Assembly: GCA_028554755.1 (NCBI GenBank)
Contig: JAPTOF010000004.1
Span: forward strand, 17,044,001-17,108,000
DNA: 64,000 nucleotides
Reading direction: 5' to 3'
Source of the DNA: Cordia subcordata
Lineage: Eukaryota; Streptophyta; Magnoliopsida; Boraginales; Cordiaceae
Shown: piece by piece, positions 31,404 to 44,223 of the stretch
Layout of the letters: the number at the start of each line of letters is the position of its first letter
Position numbering within the stretch: position 1 is the stretch's first letter
Notes under the pieces: generated by a model
What the model was told of the DNA's origin: nothing
Database searches by the model: none
What the model saw: only the letters and a program-made list of their open reading frames with translations
Position numbers and translations under genes: made by a program

Positions 31404-33030
31404 TGATGTGCGTCATTTGTGCGTGTTTGCATCTAGTTTTTGCATGCACATTTAAGGGTGTTTAGAGTATAATTGAGTGCACTTAGTATAAAGGTTATGC
31501 ATATTTGTTAATACTTGTACATAATGTATTTAGGTGCATAAATACTATACTAAGTGTTATATTCCATGTTTTAGGAGTGTTTTGGAAGGGTTCAAGCTTA
31601 TGCGAGGAAGAAATGAGCTAACGGATGAAGACCGGAAGAAAAGAACAAAGAAGCGATCATTCTAATCCAGCCGGTCAACTTAGAAGAAGAGCCGGTCGAC
31701 CTAGACGATCGATCGGACGTTCCACAGAATAAAGAATTTAAGCCGATCGAGTTCCTCAAGGAGCCGATCGACCGGCTAGGTCGACCGGCCATTCCAGAGA
31801 GCATCATGATTGAAGCCGGTCGAGCAACAAAGAGGAGCTGTCGACCGGCTGTGCACTGAAGAAATCCATAAAAAGCTCATTTTAGCTCATTTTCAAGGGA
31901 GGAACTTTTATTTCTTAAATCCTAATAAACCCTAACCCTTTACCCACTTCACAAAACACCCTAAAGCACCATCTAAACTCCATACCAAGCTAGGATTGAA
32001 GCATTAAACAAAGATTTGAAGGATTTGTACGAATTTGGAAGCTAGAATTTTGGGAAGTTCGTCTTGTTCTTTCTCTATTTCTTGTAAATATGTTGCTAGA
32101 TTTGGCTAGGTTTAGGGTTGATTGTTGTTGTAAATTGGATTAGGGCTTTGAATAATGGATTTGTGTAGATCTTTGGCTCTTAATACATGTTTGTTTGCAT
32201 AAATATATGGCATGATTCAATATGTCTATGTATTGGAAATCAAACATGTCTATGTGTTTGTTAAAATGCCTAAGTGAATATGCATGTGTTATTTGTGCTT
32301 CAAATGCTCTTATCCACTTTTATGGGTGATGTGATTGTGCTTAATCTCATGGCTTTGCTTAGTAGAGTAGGCTTTAGCTTTAAATCTAGCTAATAGGTTG
32401 CATGCTATGCTTAGTCGAGTTTAGGTGCTAGTACTTGGCTTTAAATCCAGCCAAGCGAATAAGCTAACCTAGACTAGAGTATCCGTCACCCACGTTAGTG
32501 TTGGTTAATCGAGCCTTAATGTCATGTAGTGTTTAGGTGCTAGTCCTTGGCTTTAAATCCAGCCGAGAGGATAAGTTCTAATCACGGATTGCGTAGGTTA
32601 GGAGGGATTGGCCCTTAGCTTTAAATCCAGCTAACGGGTTAAACCACTAGTATTGGTTAAGAGAGCCCCGGATCAACACAACGACAATAGAAGTCCCGAG
32701 CCTTAGATAGACCTCATCCATTATCATAGCCCAAGTCTAGTTACAATACAATCACCCTAGGCCCTTTTCTTCTTTATTAGTGTTTCCTTCCTTAGTTTGG
32801 CTCCTTTAAGTTCCTCCATAGATTAGTTTTTTTATTTTCTTTTTTTCTGAGCTCCATTTCATCCTAAAGTAACCATAAACACACACCGTAGTTAATTTGA
32901 GGCACTCAAGCACATAGAGACTAAACTAAAGTAGTCTCCCTGTGGAGACAATACCCGTACTCGAATCCACTATACCACGAACGATCCGTACGCTTGCGGG
33001 TGTAAAACTTGATACGAATAGGTCACATCA
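31404..33030 (+). repeat. 3' LTR of D1
   Basis: TGATGTG...CACATCA, with the GGTCGACC cluster at about 31668-31855 and hairpin motifs at about 32380-32640. It is followed by the ACTTT duplication. Confidence 0.92.
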
Positions 33031-33035
33031 ACTTT

Positions 33036-33206
33036 TTTCTTAATTTTTTTTTGGCCAACCCAATTTATATCCCAATACAAAGGCTTCAAACTCTAGGAGG
33101 CACTAAAGCCGACTCACAAAAGCAATTAAAAATGAAAAGAACATAATAAAATAAAATAAACACAAAAACTCAAACAAAAGAATAAAGAAAAATCACATCA
33201 AATACC
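33036..33206 (-). other. Start of the C 3' UTR
   Basis: A/T-rich sequence between the end of the C reading frame and the D1 insertion. No PPT1 copy is visible here. Confidence 0.5.
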
Positions 33207-34107
33207 CTAGGTTGCCTCGTACAAAGCGCTAAGTTTAAGCTCTTCAGCCAAGCAACAAAAAGCCAATTCTTGTAAGCTAGGATCCCTAGAGACTTCTACA
33301 CAACTAGCCCCAAAAGTCTTATGCCCATCTACATATGAACTACTATGTGAACCAATCTCTTTAGGGATATAGTTAACCTTAAGACTTTCATCATCCTTAT
33401 AAGTCTCTATTTTCTCTGAACTGTTCCCCAAACTATTAACCAAAATTTTTGCCATTCTATTGCTAGAAGACACCTTCATTAGGCCATTTCTACAGTCTAT
33501 CTTTGCATTAGTTGTGGCCAAGAATGGTTGACCTAAGATCACATGTGCATAACTCTATTTAAAATTCACAAGCTTAATGTCCAAAACAATAATGTCCATA
33601 GGAAATAAGAATCTATCAACCTATATAAGCACATTTTGCACTATTCCTCTAGGCACCCTAATGGATCTATCTACAAATTGAAGTGAAATGGGGGTTGGCT
33701 TTATCCTTTTCTGACCTAGTTGCTCATAGATCGCATAAGGTAAAATATTAACACTAGTACCTAAGTCAAGGAGTGCTCTATGAATGTGATGCTTAACTAG
33801 AAAGAATGGAATAGTGAAAGTCCTATGATCTTTACATTTAGAAGGGGATGGAAAAGTAAGAATGATAGTAACTAACTGCCTCAACTAACCTCACCTTCTT
33901 AGGAACTTGTATTTGAATCCTACGCTTTTGAGTACATAAATCCTTCAAGAACTTAGGTATGCATGAATCTGTTTAATCACTGCCAAGAGAGGCAAATTAA
34001 TATTTACATGCCTAAATGTCTCCAAAATTTTATTCTTCTTAGATTTCTTTTCTTTGTCCTTACCCAAGGCTTGAGCAAATGCTACCCTAAGAGCATGTTG
34101 CATTCTT
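33207..34107 (-). pseudogene. gag-protease region of element C
   Basis: Minus-strand polyprotein fragment. A linker (ILETFRHVNINLPLL, then a shifted KFLKDLCT-like block) leads into a retropepsin with intact LLDLGTSVNILPYAIY (about 33752-33800) and ILGQPFLATTNAKID (33495-33542), ending in an acidic tail at 33207. Two in-frame stops (near 33620 and 33555) interrupt it. No RT, RNase H or integrase follows: the frame passes straight into the 3' UTR, so C also looks non-autonomous. LTR G interrupts the gag side at 34107. Confidence 0.75.
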
Positions 34108-34905
34108 TGATATGTTGTGATTGTGTGTGTTTACATGGCATTTCTATACTTGTTTGAGGTGTTCTTGTGCTTTGTTAGGTGTGTTAGTGTTGCATTTATA
34201 CCATACTTGGGCATAATAGGCCATGAATGTCTATAGTTGAGTTTAGAACATAAATGCTACACTAATGCACATTTACTTCATGTTTTAGGTAAGAAATTAG
34301 GGAAGTGTTGAGAGTTTAAATGGATGATGATTTGATGTGAGAGCAAAGATAAGGGTGATTTGGACATGAAGAAGTCAAGAAGAATGCATTTGAAGGTCGT
34401 TGGGTAAAGCAAGAAGCAACCGAGGAAGATTAGGCACGAAAGAAGCAAAGAAGAGGAGCTTTCTGGTCAAGGCTCGTGGCACCCTAGCTCGAGGCTGGTC
34501 GCCAACCCTGTCACCCGCCCTCTGACCTTGCTTTCGACCTTGACTAGAGAGCTCTCAAAAATGTGGCTGGAATCACATATTCTATAGGCTGGGCACCTAA
34601 CCAAGATACCGACTTTTACAGCAAAGAAGGGCTATTTAAGGCCATTTTTAGCCTGGGCCTAGTTTTCATATCTTTACACCCATGCACCTTACACCCAATT
34701 TACACACACAAAAATAGTATTTTACCCTCCTCAAACATATATACTAACACACACCCCCACTTAGATCTAAGCTCTTTTGGTGGATTTCAAAAACATTTGG
34801 CGAGCGATTTGCTCAAATTTATACAAGAACAAGCTAAGATGGAAGGGAAGTTTCCTCAACATTCTTTCATCCTATTTAATTTAATGTTTGAGCAGATTAG
34901 ATTAG
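34108..34905 (+). repeat. LTR G, left part
   Basis: Plus-strand LTR beginning TGATATGTTGTG within C gag, with TTCTT (34103-34107) as the candidate target duplication. It has a U3 with a TATA-like CTATTTAAGG (about 34628). It is cut at 34905 by LTR H, with ATTAG (34901-34905) as that insertion's left duplication. The R/U5 part is not in the window. Confidence 0.65.
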
Positions 34906-35897
34906 TGATCACTATCTCACAATACAAGTCTAAATAGCCTACAAGTGCATGGGTCGTGTATAGTACAGTGTGTGCGAGTGCAGGGTCGAATATGTGGGGA
35001 GGCCTAATGTGTGAGGTGTACTAAGCTATGTGCTTCCTAAAAGGCTACATGTTGGGTCCCTAAACTATGATATTTTTGGGTTTTTAGATTACGAGGAGCT
35101 TAGGAAAGGTAAACCTAATCTAAAGACAAGGAAATAGAAGATGTGTGTGTGTAACAGGGGAATCAAGCGATTTAAGGGAGTCAAACACATGGAAATAGGG
35201 ATTAGGGTGATTGTGTCTTGCAAATAGGTGATTACTACTTCTTGTTAGGGTTGCTTGATAGACTGTACTTGGTTGCTCTCCTCTAGACTCCTAATTAACC
35301 TTTTAATTACACCCTAATCCTCAGTGCAGGCTCATCCCTAGGCGTCGCCTAACCTAGAGCTATGGCATGGTCTTTATGACTTAGGGCCACAGGGCTAGCT
35401 AGATAGGATTCTAGGTGACTTTGATTTATCTAACCCTAGCATCTAAATCGTTGGCTGGATTTAAAGCCAAGACCTAGTTTGTTTAAGGTTGACTAATCTA
35501 CCTTAAAACCTACTAGCTAGATCTAAAGCTAAGGGAGACTTGACTTAGGCTAGTCACAAGCTAGTCACAATAGCGAGAACTGACATTTGAGCACAAAGCA
35601 TACATATCTAGGGCATGGCACTTGAGAATATATAAATACATATCCTACAACTAAACACATAGACATGTTTAGATTACACTAATTTAAGCAATATCATTTG
35701 ACATTTATGCAATAAAAGTTATTTATGCTGTTAAGTATGCTAACATACATATAGACATGTATATAGGCATACAATGATTTAGAGATGGTTAATAGCATAA
35801 TAGACTTCAATATACATATGCAACTTTATTGAGCCGTTTCAACAAACACATAGACATGTGTGTAAAATGGCCTTTGAAACCCTAAGCACAAAGCATA
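34906..35897 (-). repeat. LTR H, left part
   Basis: Minus-strand LTR starting TGATCACTATCTCAC, closely related to the R/U5 half of LTR1/LTR2. Two hairpin-motif copies lie at about 35455 and 35515. No primer site precedes it, so it is a 3' or solo LTR inserted in LTR G. It is interrupted at 35897 by B3. Confidence 0.7.
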
Positions 35898-37144
35898 TTA
35901 GTGTAAGCTTTAAAAATGTTACCAGTAAGTGGATGGGCTGTAGTAGTATAACGTGTGCAAGTGCGGGGTCGTGTCCATGGAAAAGCTATCTAAATATGTT
36001 GCTCTAATTAGAAGTACAGGTTTGTCTTATTTAGCTATGGCTTTTATATCTAGTTCTAAGTTCTTTGGGTGTTAATTAATGTCTTAATAGGGAGTCTGAT
36101 GTTTTAGTTATATTTCACACTAGATATTAAGTCCCTTAGGTTAAGCAAGTGATAGTGCTACTCTTTTAGCTATGTTTCATGCTAGAGGTGGTTACCTACT
36201 ATATTGAAGGCATTAAGAACATGATTAATCAACACAAATGTAGATGCTAGTAGGGCTCATACCATTAGCATAGATTAAAGCTAAGGTGGGGCCACTATTA
36301 TTAGCATCTAAGCACAAGTCACACATGCAAACTCATAGAGGCAATTCATCAAACACCTTGACATGCTTAATTTCAAGCCATAGAGATATAAGATACAAAC
36401 ATGTATATAAAAACATCAATGTCACAGAACAAGTGTTAAAATCCTAAACTTATTTCAAAATTAACAATCATCCCTAATCTAGAGCTAATCTAACATAGTA
36501 TATATAAGAATAAAGAGAAGAATGTAAAGCTCCCTAATTATCCTTGCTTGTTGTTCACAAATCTTGCTTTAAAAGCTTCAAAATCCTTGTTTAACCTTCA
36601 AATCCAGGCTTTTTTATGGATGAAATTGATGTGGGATTGAGTTTGTAAGGTGTATGAATGATGGGATTAGGCTTTTGTGTAATGGGTATGAGAAATGGGG
36701 GTAATAGTTTATGAAAGTAAGCCCAAAATCATGCTTTTATAGCTCCCTAGTGGCATGGGTTAGCCGATACTTTTTGGGGGTTGACTGATAAAAAAATGAG
36801 CTATCTGGATTTACCGAGAAACCCTACTGGGTGGCCCTCTCTCACTTGACAGCTCAACTTTGAAACTTCAATTCTGGCTCATTTCTTTATATTTTCGTGT
36901 GTTGTCTTCAACTTTTAGTTCGATACTTTCTCATTTATGCTCGACCCATCCCAAAACTCACCTAGAACATAAAATAAGGCATTTAGTGTAGCATTTAATC
37001 ACTAAAACTCATCATAAACACCTAACTCCATATATGCACAATTATTATATTAAGTACTACACTAATGCTAACAAATAAGCACAAAACACCTCTAAATTAA
37101 GTATAGAAATACATCACAAATACACACACAAAACCAACACATCA
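35898..37144 (-). repeat. 3' LTR of B3
   Basis: Minus-strand B-family LTR. The outer end reads TTAGTG (mutated TGATCG) and the PPT-side end is ACACATCA. It aligns with LTR B (52911-54605) in its R/U5 half: stretches flanking GGTAACA and the GGGGTCGTGTCC block are shared. GCATA (35893-35897) is the predicted target duplication. Confidence 0.65.
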
Positions 37145-38430
37145 ACACCCCTAAACTTTCTCTTTACTTGTCCCCAAGCAAGTCTAAACCTATGTTTATC
37201 TTTGGGTTGCAAAAAATGGCCACCTACAAACTTGACTAGATATCTTGGTGAATTTGAATATGAAAGGGTCATTCCTTTTGTGGAGAAGTCCCCAAGCCTT
37301 TTTGGATCCTCCCCTTACTCATAAGCAGTTATGCCGCCTCAAGCCTAGGAGTCTAACACATGCATATGGGATATTGATACTTCGTGCCTCCCTATTATGC
37401 ACAAAGCCACCAAATAAGGAGAGAAAGAATGTATAAACACAATGGCTCACAAAAGACATAAAGAGCCTTGTTCACATAACAACGAAGAGCAAAAGAAGCA
37501 ACTTGTGCTAAGTTGACATTGTGTCAGTAAGCACTTATCCATTGAACTTTTTGGCACCTTTGGTTTAATCTCTTTTTTTTCATTTAATTTTTTTGGATTT
37601 TTTCAATCTTTTTTCTCATCTTTTTGCACCTTTGTGCCTTTTTCAAATATTTTTTTTGGATTTTTCGCATCTTTGCATTGTGTTACCTAACAAAAGAAAA
37701 GAAAAAGAAAGGCTACGACACATCAAGAAGAACCAATCAAGGAAGGGACATTCATGTCAGCACCCCTTTAACAACACTCTTTCCAACCAAGCCATGGGAA
37801 AGCTACAAGGTGTATTCTTAAAGGTACTTATTCCCACAACTTTCAAGGGCATCTCCTTCAAGACTCAGATCTCTCTCCACTCCATTTACTCCCTACAATA
37901 CAAACTTATCTTTGCCAATCAATTCAATCAATCACAAGAGCCAACACTCCAATCAACCAAGAGATAACAAATTTATTATGCACAAAAATAAAAAAAGTGT
38001 AACCAATTTTAAGAAGATAATGCAAATCTACCTTAACAAAGCATAAAACAATAAGACCAAATTCCCACATCCCCAAACCTAAACTTTGCTTGTCCTCAAG
38101 TAAATGAAATAAGGCCACACAATAAACACTCAAAGCATGTAAGAGTGGTGGGGACGAGGTAGATAAAAGGGGGAAAGTGGAGGATGCATAGATACAACTT
38201 TGTGTAGCATTAAGCTGTGCATACCATGTTTTGATGATTGTGTCCATTAACTTCTTTTGCATCCAATTTCCAATCAGCCCAAAAGATCTACGAAGGAAAT
38301 AAATAAACACAACATTAAAAGCTCATAATGGCAAGTGTAAATGACAAGACTTTATGTATAAAAAACAATGGACATAAGGGGAACAAAAATGAAAAAAAAA
38401 CAAGAAATGAAAAACAAAATGTTCTAAGTC
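37145..38430 (-). other. 3' UTR of B3 with two polypurine tracts
   Basis: Minus strand. The LTR-adjacent tract is at 37145-37180. The palindrome TGACATTGTGTCA (plus-strand reading) is at 37514-37526, and PPT1 is at about 38071-38104. The uninterrupted site TTCCTTCGTAGATCTTTT (minus, about 38283-38300) matches the target of the solo LTR at 49980-51781. Confidence 0.7.
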
Positions 38431-39269
38431 AAGTAAAAGTAAAAGAACTCGTCAACCAAACTCTAACTATCAAAATTTCTAAGATGCCTCCTAATATCAT
38501 TGGATTTTTTGCCCCTAGCCGGGCGGTAATGTTAAGGCCAATGGTGGTTAAAATCTGTGGGCACGTACTACCAGATAAGTAAATCTGCAAAGAAGTAAGC
38601 AGCAAATGGATGCAACAAATGAAAAATGTAATCAACACCACGCATCCGAGACCTAAAAAATTTGAACTCAAGCTGTAAGAATGTGTACACAGGGTCATGC
38701 TAGGCGTCCACAAATAAAAGAAATGGATAAGAAAATGTGCATCTCACAGAACAGGCTATAACAAATGGTGCAACAACAAACTCTTCTATGCCTGGGTCAA
38801 ATACTTGAATCTTTTCTCCCATATTCAATTGACTAATGACTAACCTCAACACTAGCGGAAACCATGGAGAAAATAGAACATTATCCTCTATATGATAAAA
38901 AACAATAGGCACAAATAAGGACTTTGAATGAGCAGGAAACACACACATTGGAAGCTCAGGATTACTCTCAACTAGGGAAGGACTTATACCAATGGTCTCA
39001 CTAGATCTAAGAGTAGATGAGAGAATGGAAGAGGTAATTGGTTTAAAAAGAGAGATGTTAGAATTAATTAGTGCAATAATCTCATCAAGCTCACTAATAT
39101 CATTTGAGACTAAGAGTGAATCAAAGGATTTCTCGACATGGGAGTTAGGAGTATCTACTAGGGAAAGCACATCACTCTCTAAGTGTGTCTCACTAGAAGC
39201 CTCAAAATTTAACTGCTCGATGATCGTATCAAGCATAGCTCTATCTTCTAAGGACAAGAAAAAAATCAA
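38431..39269 (-). pseudogene. Domain X of B3 (unknown, replaces pol)
   Basis: Minus-strand copy of the B-family C-terminal region: LSLEDRAMLDTIIEQLNFEA, LESDVLSLVDT, ISELDEIIALINSNISL, RSSETI, FVPIVFYHIEDN and a QVFDPGIEEFVVAPFVIA-like block. It matches 49015-49759 and 57216-57895. No recognised domain or catalytic motif is present. It lies where RT would follow protease in an autonomous element. A frameshift near 39269 separates it from protease. Confidence 0.7.
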
Positions 39270-39616
39270 AGGGAATTATCATCACTAGAAGTGATAGACT
39301 CTATAAAGAAATAATTCTCCTTGTTACCTACACTATCCTTAGTAGCAGACTTGGCACCCCTAAGCTTTGCCTTCAGATTCCTAAATATAAACTCAATGAT
39401 CCTCGTCTTACAATGAATCACGACATAAGCAATTGATAAAAATGATCTCCCTAAGAAAATAGGTGTCGTGTTCCTAATGTCATGACCTAGATATATATCT
39501 AGAATAATGAAGTCCACAAGATAGTAAAACTCTCCAAATTTAATAGTGACATCTTCAACCATTCCTCGAGGTCTCCTCTCATTTCTATCGACTAATTGTA
39601 AAACCACACCAGCAAG
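39270..39616 (-). pseudogene. Protease C-terminal half of B3
   Basis: Retropepsin flap and C-terminal part: LQLVDRNERRPRGMVEDV, GEFYYLVDFIILD and PIFLGRSFLSIA. The active-site DLGSS segment is cut off by LTR I at 39616. GCAAG (39612-39616) is the candidate duplication. Confidence 0.7.
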
Positions 39617-40915
39617 TGATGCGTCCTCTCTTGAGTACAAGCTCTAAAGACCCACAAGCGCACGGATCGATGTAGCAAAGTGTATACAAGTGCGGGGTTG
39701 ATTCCACAGGGAAGCTATGTTGGGAGATAGATTTTACGTGTGTGCTCTAGAGTGTGCTTAAAAAGAAACCTAAAATATTTATGTTTGGGATTTTGGATTT
39801 TTAATGGTCAAGAGCTCTAACTAAAACGAATTAAACTAAACTATGGGAATGGAAAGTGAGAAACAAGCTAATCTAGAAGAACTAACAAATGGAAAGGTGT
39901 TAGGGTGACTTCAACTTATGAATAAGCGATTCTATACTCAAATGCTATGGGATTAAAGAATGATGGCTTACTTTCATAATTGCTCTTAACTAGGTTGCTA
40001 AATTAGTATCTTTATTTCTCATAAGACCCAGTGCGGGTCCATCCCTAGGCAGCGCCTCCTAGAGCTACGGCATGGTCCTTATGACCTAGGGCCTTATGAG
40101 TGACCAATTAGCTTTCTAGGTGACTATGAATAAACCTACCCTAGTATATCTAAATCATTGGCTAGATTTAAAGCCAAGACCAAGTGTCACTAAGGTTGAC
40201 TAAACCTATCCTGAAACCTATTGGTTGGATATAAAGCTAAAGGAGACTCAGCCTAGGATAGCCCTAAATTGCTTACCATCATTTTAAGGTCACTACAGCG
40301 AGATTTGACTTGATAGCACATTCATACATGCTCTTGGCAAAGGTGTACGTGAATAAAAAGATCTATTCAACTACCAAACATCGTCATGCTCGAATTACAC
40401 CATTAGAAGCAATTAACAACCAACATGTACGCGTTATTGAAGTCATATTCACTACTAGGCATGCAAATATACATATATACATGAATATAAGCATTACCCA
40501 CTTCATAACATCCACATATAAACACATAGACATGATTATAACATGGATAATATGTGTTTAGTAATTAATAGACTTCAATGTATACACATGCTACTCATTT
40601 TGGAATTTAATCAAGCACTTAGACACGAATGATAAAATAACCATTTGAACAAGAAAATCAAACATGTACATATTCAGCCATTTAATCCCACATCATAAGA
40701 GTATATAGCTAACCCATTACATACGTTAAATCACTCTATACAAATCTACTCAATCATAATAAGAGATAGAATGAAAGAGAGTTTATGAAGCTTCCCTTTC
40801 ATCGTAGCTAATCTTGTACAAAGCTCTTGAGCAGCTTGAATCCAAGTGTTGAAACCCTCTAAATTCTCTTGATTCAAAGTGATGAAATGTGTGACATAAT
40901 GTGTGTGATGTAGGT
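39617..40915 (-). repeat. LTR I, left part (A1-type)
   Basis: Minus-strand LTR starting TGATGCGTCCTCTC, the same U5 end as A1 (...GAGAGAAGATACATCA read in sense). Hairpin motifs lie at about 40165 and 40225. It has no primer site beside it, so it is a 3' or solo LTR inserted in the B3 protease. It is interrupted by A2/A3 at 40915. Confidence 0.75.
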
Positions 40916-42822
40916 TGATCGCTATTCATGAGCGCAAGCCTAAATAGCCCGCAAGCGCACACGCGAGAACAGGTGTCGAACTATAGGGAGGCTATGTTGT
41001 GGGATGGATTCTAAGTGTGTGTCCTAGAGAATGCCAAAAAGAAAACTTAAACTAACTATTTTTGGTGTTTTTGGATGGTCGGGAGCTCTAACTAAAGAAA
41101 AATAAAACTACACTATGGGAATGGGAAATATAGAGATAAGCTATCTAGAGAGAACTAACAAATGGAAAGGATTAGGGTGACATCTACTTGTTAATGGGCA
41201 ATCCAAGATTCCAATACTATGGTATTACATGGAATGGCTTAATCATCAATTGCTCTTTCACTAGGTTGCTTAGTTAACATCTTAATTTTCCCCCTAGGAC
41301 GCGGTGCAGGTCCGTCCCTAGGCGACTTCTCCTAGAGCTATAGCGTTGTCCTTATGACCTAGGGCCTTAAGAGTGACTAATTAGCTTCCTAGGTGACCTA
41401 GAACAAACCTACCCTAGCACCTAAATCATTGGCTGGATTTAAAGCCAAGACCTAGTGTTGCTAGAGTCGACTAAATCTACCCAGAAACCTATTTGCTGGA
41501 TTTAAAGTCAAAGGAAACTCGATTTAGACTAGCCTTTAATTATGCTTCGTCATTCTAGGGTCACAATTGCGGGATTTGACCTATTAACGCATTCATACAT
41601 GTTTTGAGCCAAGGTGTTTACGAATAAAGGGACCTATTCGAGTACCAAATATCGTCATGCTCGGATTACACCATTGAAAGTACCTTTGAGCCAACATGTT
41701 TGCAATATTGATGTCATATTTATTACTAGGCATGCAAACATACACATGGACATGAATATAAGCATTACCTACTTCGTAAAATCCACACATAAACATATAG
41801 ACATGATTATAGAATGGACTAGAGGTGTTTAGTAGCAAATAGACCTCAATTTATACATATGCAATTCTCATAGGCATATTATCAAATACCTAGACATGTA
41901 TTGAACAACAATAGCCATTGAAACAAGAAAAGCATAGCATATGTATATACATTAAGCCATTGAATCCCACAATATAGAAGTAAAGAATCAACCCATTACA
42001 CAAGTGTCATCACCCTAAACAAATCTACTCAAGCATAATATAATAGAGGATGAAAGAGAAAAGAGAAACTCCCTTTTCATCCTAGTAATTCTTGTACAAA
42101 TTCCTTGAGTAGCCTTTGTTCCAAGTGTTTGAATCCCTCCAAATAAGCTTAAAACTAGATGAAAAGTGTGTGAGTGTGTGTGTGTTGGAGGTTGGTGAAA
42201 GAGGAATTAGGGTTTGGGAGACGGTTATGAAAGAATATGACTTTTCCTCTTATAAAATGACCAAAAACGGGCTTATATAGCTAATTTCTACGACTATTGG
42301 AACACTCTACCAAAGCATCGGTACCAAGGGGTCTCTATTCCGGTAGTAGAACCTTGCTCTCTATTTTTGGCGAAATAATGAACCGGTACACCGATACCAA
42401 AGGCCCTCTATTCCGGTAGTAAAAATATGCTTTCTGTTTTTGGCGGAATAGTGAGTCGGTACACCAGTACTTTGAAGCTAGTGTTCCGGTAGTGTCTCTT
42501 TGCTCTCTTTTGGCTTCGTTTTAGCTTCGTTTTGCTTTCAATTGTCTTGACCTTTGTCCGGAAGCTTCCAAACTTGATTTTCTTCCACTTTTTATCCTTA
42601 ATTATGCTTCCAATCCTTGCTCATACAATCCTCAATCACACCTATAACATCTAAAACAAGCCATTAATGTAGCATTTACCCTTTAAACTCAACTATGTAT
42701 AGTTGTATACGCTTAAGCCTATACCTAGCACAAGTACTACATTAATGAAACTATTAAGCTCAATACATCTCCAAAATATAGACAAATAACAACTCAAACA
42801 CACGCAAAAACACAATACATCA
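40916..42822 (-). repeat. 3' LTR of A2/A3
   Basis: 1,907-bp minus-strand LTR, TGATCGC...ATACATCA in plus reading. TATA box (minus) lies at 42272-42279. The U3 carries a duplicated module with ACCGG motifs (about 42300-42480). Hairpin motifs are at about 41430 and 41500. TAGGT (40911-40915) is the left duplication. Confidence 0.88.
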
Positions 42823-44223
42823 ACACCCTCAAACCTTCTCCTTGCTTGTCCCCAAGCAAGTCTAATCTTAAGTTTATTTCTAAAGCTGATATAATGGATT
42901 ACCTAAAGGATTGACTCGCTATCAAGGTTAGTCTAAGAAGCATGAAGGGGGCATTCCTATTGTGAAAAGATCCCCAAATCTCTTTGGATGCTCCCTCTAC
43001 TCATAAGGGGTCTAGTTCCTCGTGGAAATTTCCCAAGTAGCCAATCCACCACAAGCCTAGGATTCTAACTCACGCACTCAGGATGTTGATATTTTGTGCT
43101 CCCTCAACTAACATGGACTCCCCAACATGCACCAAGCCTCAAAGACAAGAAGAGAGAATATACAAATACAATGGTTTATAAAAAACCTTATTCACGTATC
43201 TACAAAGATGATAACTTGTGCTAAGTTGACATTGTGTCACTTATGCACTTATTCACTAACTTTTTGGTGCCTTTGGCTTTTTTCTCTTTTTCACTTTTTT
43301 TTTTGACATTTTTTCATCTTTTTTCCTTTTTCAATTTTTTTGGATTTTTCATGCTTTATTTTCTATTCACAAAAGAAAAGAAAAAGAAAGGCTTTGGCGC
43401 ATCAAAAAGAACCAATCAAGGAAGGGGCACTCCCATCAACAACCCTTTTCTAACACTCTTTCCTACCAAGCTATGGGGTGGCCATATGAGTTATTCTTAA
43501 AGGTCCTCACTTCCCACAACTTTGAAGGGCATCCCCTCCAAGACTTAGTTTGCGAACCACTGTATTCATTTCCCCACAATGCATCTCATCTCATCTTCAC
43601 AAATCAATAGAGTCAATTACAATAACCAAAACAATGATCAACAAAGAAATAAATGACTCTACATGCATCAAAATTGAAAAATTTTCACCATTTTTAAGCG
43701 CATAATGCAATATACCCTAAGCAAGATATATAACAAGAAAACCAATTCCCATACCCCAAACCTAAACTTTCCTTGTTCTCAAGCAAATTGAGCAAAACAT
43801 TTAAACAAGCAAATTGGCATGACAAAGCAAGAAAGGGTGGCGGGGATAGGGTAAAAACATGGGGAACAAGTAGAGCAAGGATAGATACAACCTTGCATTT
43901 TCTTCAAAGCTTTCCATGCCAATGATAAATCACCATACTACTAACCCTGTGACTCACAATTCACAAACACTCACAAAGAAAACAAGATTAGTAGCATTGC
44001 GTATGCATGCTTGCATTGGCATATGCAATAATAAGCAATGGTATATCTTATGGGACAAAGGATCGAGATTCAACACTTTGGTTTAGGTGCAAGAAAGATA
44101 AAAGAAAGAAAGCAAACAAAAAGAAAAGAAAGTGAAACAAATGCAAAACTACAAAATTGAACCTAGGTTGCCTCCTAGTAGCACTAACCACCATGTCATC
44201 AGCCGAGCAAAACCAACTCATCT
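42823..44223 (-). other. 3' UTR of A2/A3
   Basis: Minus strand: PPT2 at 42823-42857, the palindrome at 43227-43239, an A-rich tract (T-rich in plus, 43260-43370), PPT1 at about 43754-43787 and the post-ORF hairpin at 44162-44178. No envelope gene is seen. Confidence 0.75.

Larger units (their letters stand above)
26079..33030 (+). mobile_element. D1: complete non-autonomous LTR retrotransposon
   Basis: 6,952-bp element with LTRs of 1,628 and 1,627 bp, seven-base inverted ends TGATGTG/CACATCA, a tRNA-Asp-like PBS, one long ORF and a PPT. Perfect ACTTT duplications flank it (26074-26078 and 33031-33035). There is no protease, RT, RNase H or integrase. The LTRs differ by roughly 6% over the first 340 bp, less than those of A1. 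It must have been copied by enzymes supplied in trans, most simply by an Athila-type element using the same primer. Confidence 0.93.

Noticed and set aside
33085..33105. CTAGGAGGCAC near the end of the C reading frame as a copy of the post-ORF hairpin
   Set aside because: It is in the opposite orientation relative to its element compared with the A, B and D copies, and the second arm is missing.
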